In this document: positions 61,319-64,000 of the stretch, in pieces
Layout of the letters: each line of letters opens with the position of its first letter
How positions within the stretch are numbered: position 1 is the first letter of the stretch
Notes under the pieces: model-generated
What the model was told of the DNA's origin: nothing
The model's input: the letters and a program-made list of their open reading frames with translations, nothing else
Databases searched by the model: none
NCBI GenBank assembly: GCA_965206195.1
Contig: CBDBIZ010000011.1
Location: 1,178,001-1,242,000, forward strand
DNA from: JAAOIF01 sp965206195
GTDB lineage: Bacteria; Pseudomonadota; Gammaproteobacteria; PS1; Pseudothioglobaceae
Length of the DNA stretch: 64,000 nucleotides
Direction of reading: 5' to 3'
Position numbers and translations under genes: made by a program

Positions 61319-62248
61319 ATGAATGAGTTTGAGTTAATTAAGACCTATTTTGATTGGCAAGTTGATACGCAATTTATCAATTTAGCCGTAGGTGATGATT
61401 GCGCTATTATTAACCCAAACCCTAATACCCAAATAGTCACCAGTGTTGACACACTTGTAGCAGGCGTTCATTTTTCTGATGATACCAGTGCCGGTGATAT
61501 CGCTTATAAAGCGTTGGCAGTGAATTTAAGCGATTTAGCAGCGATGGGCGCTACCCCAAAATATTTTACTTTAGCATTAACATTGCCCAGTCTTAATCCT
61601 CAGTGGTTGGGCGAATTTTCTACAGCGCTCAAACGCCTTGCTGATGAGTTTAGCATTAGTTTGATTGGTGGCGATACCATTAAGGGCGCACTCAGTATTA
61701 GTATTAACGTGGTGGGTGAAATTGGAATTGGTAAAGCATTATTACGTTCATCAGCTAAAGCCGGTGATTTAATTTTTGTTTCTGGTCATATCGGTGATGC
61801 GGCTTATGCTTGGCAACAAATCCAACAGGGCAATACTCCTTCAGAATTTTATTTAAACCGACTTAACAGACCTACACCCAGAGTTGTTTTAGGTCAAAAT
61901 CTCGTTGGTATCGTGAATGCTTGTATTGATATTTCTGATGGTTTAGAGCAAGACTTGTCACACATACTTAAATGTTCTAAGGTTGGAGCAAGTATCAAGT
62001 TGTGCAGTATTCCACTCACAACTGAAGTGCAAAGTTATATTGACAACACTACCGATTGGTGTACGGTGCTGGCAGGTGATGACTACGAACTGTGCTTTAC
62101 TGTGCCAGTAGAAAAACTATCAACCATTGTACAATTGCAATCTCGTATTGATATTAAATTAACCCAAATTGGGGTGATTGATAATTCAATGAAACTACAT
62201 AGAAACAGTGATTTTGATAGACCTTGTAAGGCATATCAGCATTTTTAA
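61319..62248 (+). CDS. thiL: Thiamine-monophosphate kinase
   Basis: A 309-residue enzyme making thiamine diphosphate. Motifs: AVGDDCAII, TSVDTLVAGVHFS, AYKALAVNLSDLAAMGATP, LIGGDTIKGALSI, CIDISDGLEQDLSHIL and LAGDDYELCFTVP. Its ATG is directly after the MITE-like element, in the target duplication, with no visible ribosome-binding site. nusB, often upstream, is not. Confidence 0.95.
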   Translation: MNEFELIKTYFDWQVDTQFINLAVGDDCAIINPNPNTQIVTSVDTLVAGVHFSDDTSAGDIAYKALAVNLSDLAAMGATPKYFTLALTLPSLNPQWLGEFSTALKRLADEFSISLIGGDTIKGALSISINVVGEIGIGKALLRSSAKAGDLIFVSGHIGDAAYAWQQIQQGNTPSEFYLNRLNRPTPRVVLGQNLVGIVNACIDISDGLEQDLSHILKCSKVGASIKLCSIPLTTEVQSYIDNTTDWCTVLAGDDYELCFTVPVEKLSTIVQLQSRIDIKLTQIGVIDNSMKLHRNSDFDRPCKAYQHF

Positions 62249-62655
62249 ACTTCTTTTTTCTCAGCAATAGTTTTACAATCAATACACTCGTCTGCAGTAG
62301 GGCGCGCCTCTAGGCGTATTAAGCTAATTTCAGCACCACAAGTTTTACAATAACCATAATCACCAAGCTCGATAATATGTAGCGTTTTTTCAATTTTGTT
62401 AATCAGTTTTCTTTCACGATCGCGGGTTCTAAGTTCGAGTGCAAATTCTTCTTCAAGTGTTGCTCTATCATTAATATCAGCTACTTGGGTGGAGTCTTCT
62501 TGGATGTGATTAATGGTTGATTCTGCATCACTAATAAGTTGGTCTTTCCAAGCATTAAGTTTGTTTTTAAAATGCTCAATCTGTTTTAAATTCATAAATT
62601 CTTCATCTTTAGCGGGATGATAAGCAGAAATATCTTCGAAATTAGGCTCTGACAT
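62245..62655 (-). CDS. dksA: RNA polymerase-binding transcription factor DksA
   Basis: A 136-residue protein with a long coiled coil whose tip carries acidic residues (STQVADINDRATLEEEF) and a zinc finger with Cys in CKTCGAEI and ADECIDCKT. It modifies initiation at stringent promoters with ppGpp. Converges with thiL (4-bp overlap at the stops). Confidence 0.93.
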   Translation of the reverse strand: MSEPNFEDISAYHPAKDEEFMNLKQIEHFKNKLNAWKDQLISDAESTINHIQEDSTQVADINDRATLEEEFALELRTRDRERKLINKIEKTLHIIELGDYGYCKTCGAEISLIRLEARPTADECIDCKTIAEKKEV

Positions 62656-62746
62656 AATGTGTATGCTTAATAAAAGGTAATATTTTTACCAAAACTCACT
62701 TAAAATAGCAATTTATTTTTTTATTTTATTTTTTATTTATTTACTT

Positions 62747-63520
62747 ATGACATCAAAAACAACATTAAAAGCACTCATTTTTGATGTGGATGGTACATTG
62801 GCAAATACTGAGCGCGATGGGCATCTGAGGGCTTTTAATTTAGCCTTTCAAAAGCTTGGACTGGATTGGGTTTGGTCAAGCGCACTGTATCACAAATTGT
62901 TAGATGTAACTGGCGGACAATTACGTATTAAGCATTATGTAAAAAAATATAACCCCAGTTTTAAGCATGATGATATGGATGCTTTTGCAGCTAGCGTACA
63001 TAAACTCAAAACTAATATTTATGTTCGTCTAATGGATGAGGGGGTGATTCCTTTAAGAGCAGGCGTTAAGCGTTTATTTATAGAAGCACAACAGGCAGGT
63101 TTGCGCTTGGCTATTGCTACCACCACTACACCTGCCAATGTTGATGCATTGCTTGCTAACACCTTGGGACGTGATGCGCTAGACTGGTTCGAAGTGATTG
63201 GTGCGGGTGATTGTGTGCCTAATCTAAAACCAGCAGGCGATATTTATAGTTATGTTTTAGAGAAAATGAATCTACATCCATCAGCATGTTTGGCATTTGA
63301 AGACTCTCGTAATGGCATTATTGCTGCCACGGAAGCAGGGCTTAAAAGCGTTATTACTGTGAATGAATACACACTTGAACATACTTTTGATGATGCTTTG
63401 GTTGTGCTTAATCACTTAGGTGAGCCAGATCAACCATTTCGCGTACTTGAGGGTGAGGTTGCTAATACCAATTATGTAACTGTTGACTATCTGAGGACAT
63501 TGCATGCAAAACATTATTGA
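62747..63520 (+). CDS. HAD phosphatase, CbbY-like
   Basis: A 257-residue haloacid dehalogenase. Catalytic Asp pair in IFDVDGTLANTERDGH, motif II ATTTTPANV, motif III Lys-Pro in VPNLKPAGDIY and FEDSRNG. CbbY proteins remove xylulose 1,5-bisphosphate, a Rubisco inhibitor; this hints at a Calvin cycle elsewhere in the genome. The stop overlaps the ilvA start by 17 bp. Confidence 0.85.
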   Translation: MTSKTTLKALIFDVDGTLANTERDGHLRAFNLAFQKLGLDWVWSSALYHKLLDVTGGQLRIKHYVKKYNPSFKHDDMDAFAASVHKLKTNIYVRLMDEGVIPLRAGVKRLFIEAQQAGLRLAIATTTTPANVDALLANTLGRDALDWFEVIGAGDCVPNLKPAGDIYSYVLEKMNLHPSACLAFEDSRNGIIAATEAGLKSVITVNEYTLEHTFDDALVVLNHLGEPDQPFRVLEGEVANTNYVTVDYLRTLHAKHY

Positions 63521-64000
63521 TTTAGCTGACAATACCCGTGTTTATCAGGTTGCTAGTGTTACGCCGCTGAGTTTGGCTCATTATCTTAGTATGCGTAGTG
63601 CTAATCAGATTTACCTAAAACGTGAAGATGAATCAGCAGTGCATTCATTTAAACTCAGGGGTGCATATCAAAAGATTTCAAGTCTTTCAGCTGAACAAAT
63701 GGCCAAAGGTGTGGTGACATCAAGCGCGGGAAATCATGCACAAGGTGTGGCTTTGTCAGCGCAGAAATTAGGGATTGAAGCGGTTATTGTTATGCCGCTT
63801 TCCACCCCAAAAATTAAAGTACAGGCGGTTGAACAATTCGGTGCTAAGGTAGTATTATATGGTGATGTGTATGATGATGCTTGTCAATATGCCAAACAAC
63901 TAGAGCAGCAGCAAGATTTGGTGTTTATTCACCCTTATGACGATATTGAAGTGATGGCAGGTCAGGCAACTATTGGCAAAGAATTACTAGAACAAATGCC
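63504..64000 (+). CDS. ilvA: Threonine ammonia-lyase (partial, 3' end off window)
   Basis: ATG at 63504 overlaps the previous gene. 165 codons are visible: NTRVYQVASVTPLSLAHYLS, then the PLP-lysine motif in YLKREDESAVHSFKLRGAY and TSSAGNHAQGVALSA. It makes 2-oxobutanoate for isoleucine. The C-terminal regulatory domain lies outside the window. Confidence 0.92.
   Translation, partial: MQNIIDLADNTRVYQVASVTPLSLAHYLSMRSANQIYLKREDESAVHSFKLRGAYQKISSLSAEQMAKGVVTSSAGNHAQGVALSAQKLGIEAVIVMPLSTPKIKVQAVEQFGAKVVLYGDVYDDACQYAKQLEQQQDLVFIHPYDDIEVMAGQATIGKELLEQM

Overview
The window is a low-GC, densely packed stretch of a gammaproteobacterial chromosome. Its gene content (complete Era/RecO/PdxJ/AcpS, FtsI/FtsL/RsmH, Map/AspS and PanB/PanC blocks, NfuA, ThiL, DksA, a CbbY-type phosphatase and a c-type cytochrome-rich iron locus) and its mix of streamlined housekeeping genes with decaying mobile DNA recall the SUP05/Thioglobus group and related sulfur-oxidising symbionts. 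That placement is inference: no sulfur-oxidation or carbon-fixation gene lies in the window itself.

Layout. 1-1115: a TolC outer-membrane protein cut by the window edge, preceded by a small nitrile-hydratase-leader-like (NHLP) peptide gene. 1482-6921: an iron-acquisition operon on the minus strand with a Fur-box-like site at 6990-7008 (LbtU-type porin, imelysin IrpA, di-heme oxidoreductase, a broken imelysin/fatty-acid-hydroxylase chimera, MauG-type cytochrome c peroxidase). 7160-8451: an IS1595-type element whose transposase is split by 588 bp of phage tail genes. 8473-11569: rsmH-ftsL-ftsI, an isolated piece of the division/cell-wall cluster. 12140-15070: a surface lipoprotein with seven FG-GAP repeats and a 13-G tract near its start. 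15078-16984: 77-bp repeats, an IS3-family element and a relic gene. 17025-18816: a double-thioredoxin protein and an orphan Cas6. 18865-22229: rnc-era-recO-pdxJ-acpS. 22257-35552: bcp-ubiG, lepA, ffh, trhO, grxD, purL and others. 36458-41637: yebC, a fused DarT-DarG gene, nadA, a small membrane protein and aspS. 41634-45622: DUF502, map, htpX, a His/Arg/Pro tRNA cluster, dnaQ and rpoZ. 45785-50220: an acetate-type symporter pair and acetyl-CoA synthetase. 50230-64000: hemB, thiC, waaA, obgE, proB, folK-panB-panC, nfuA, a MITE-like element, thiL, dksA, cbbY-like and the start of ilvA.

Most interesting points: a single-polypeptide DarT-DarG (DNA ADP-ribosyltransferase toxin plus macrodomain antitoxin); a poly-G tract that could phase-switch a seven-bladed propeller lipoprotein; a phage tail cassette, with a possible programmed -1 slip site, trapped in a transposase; an orphan Cmx6-type Cas6; an approximately 70-nt promoter-like sequence shared by the rsmH upstream region and an orphan locus that leads into a perfect 18-bp hairpin; and a new-looking MITE with a target duplication at the thiL start codon.
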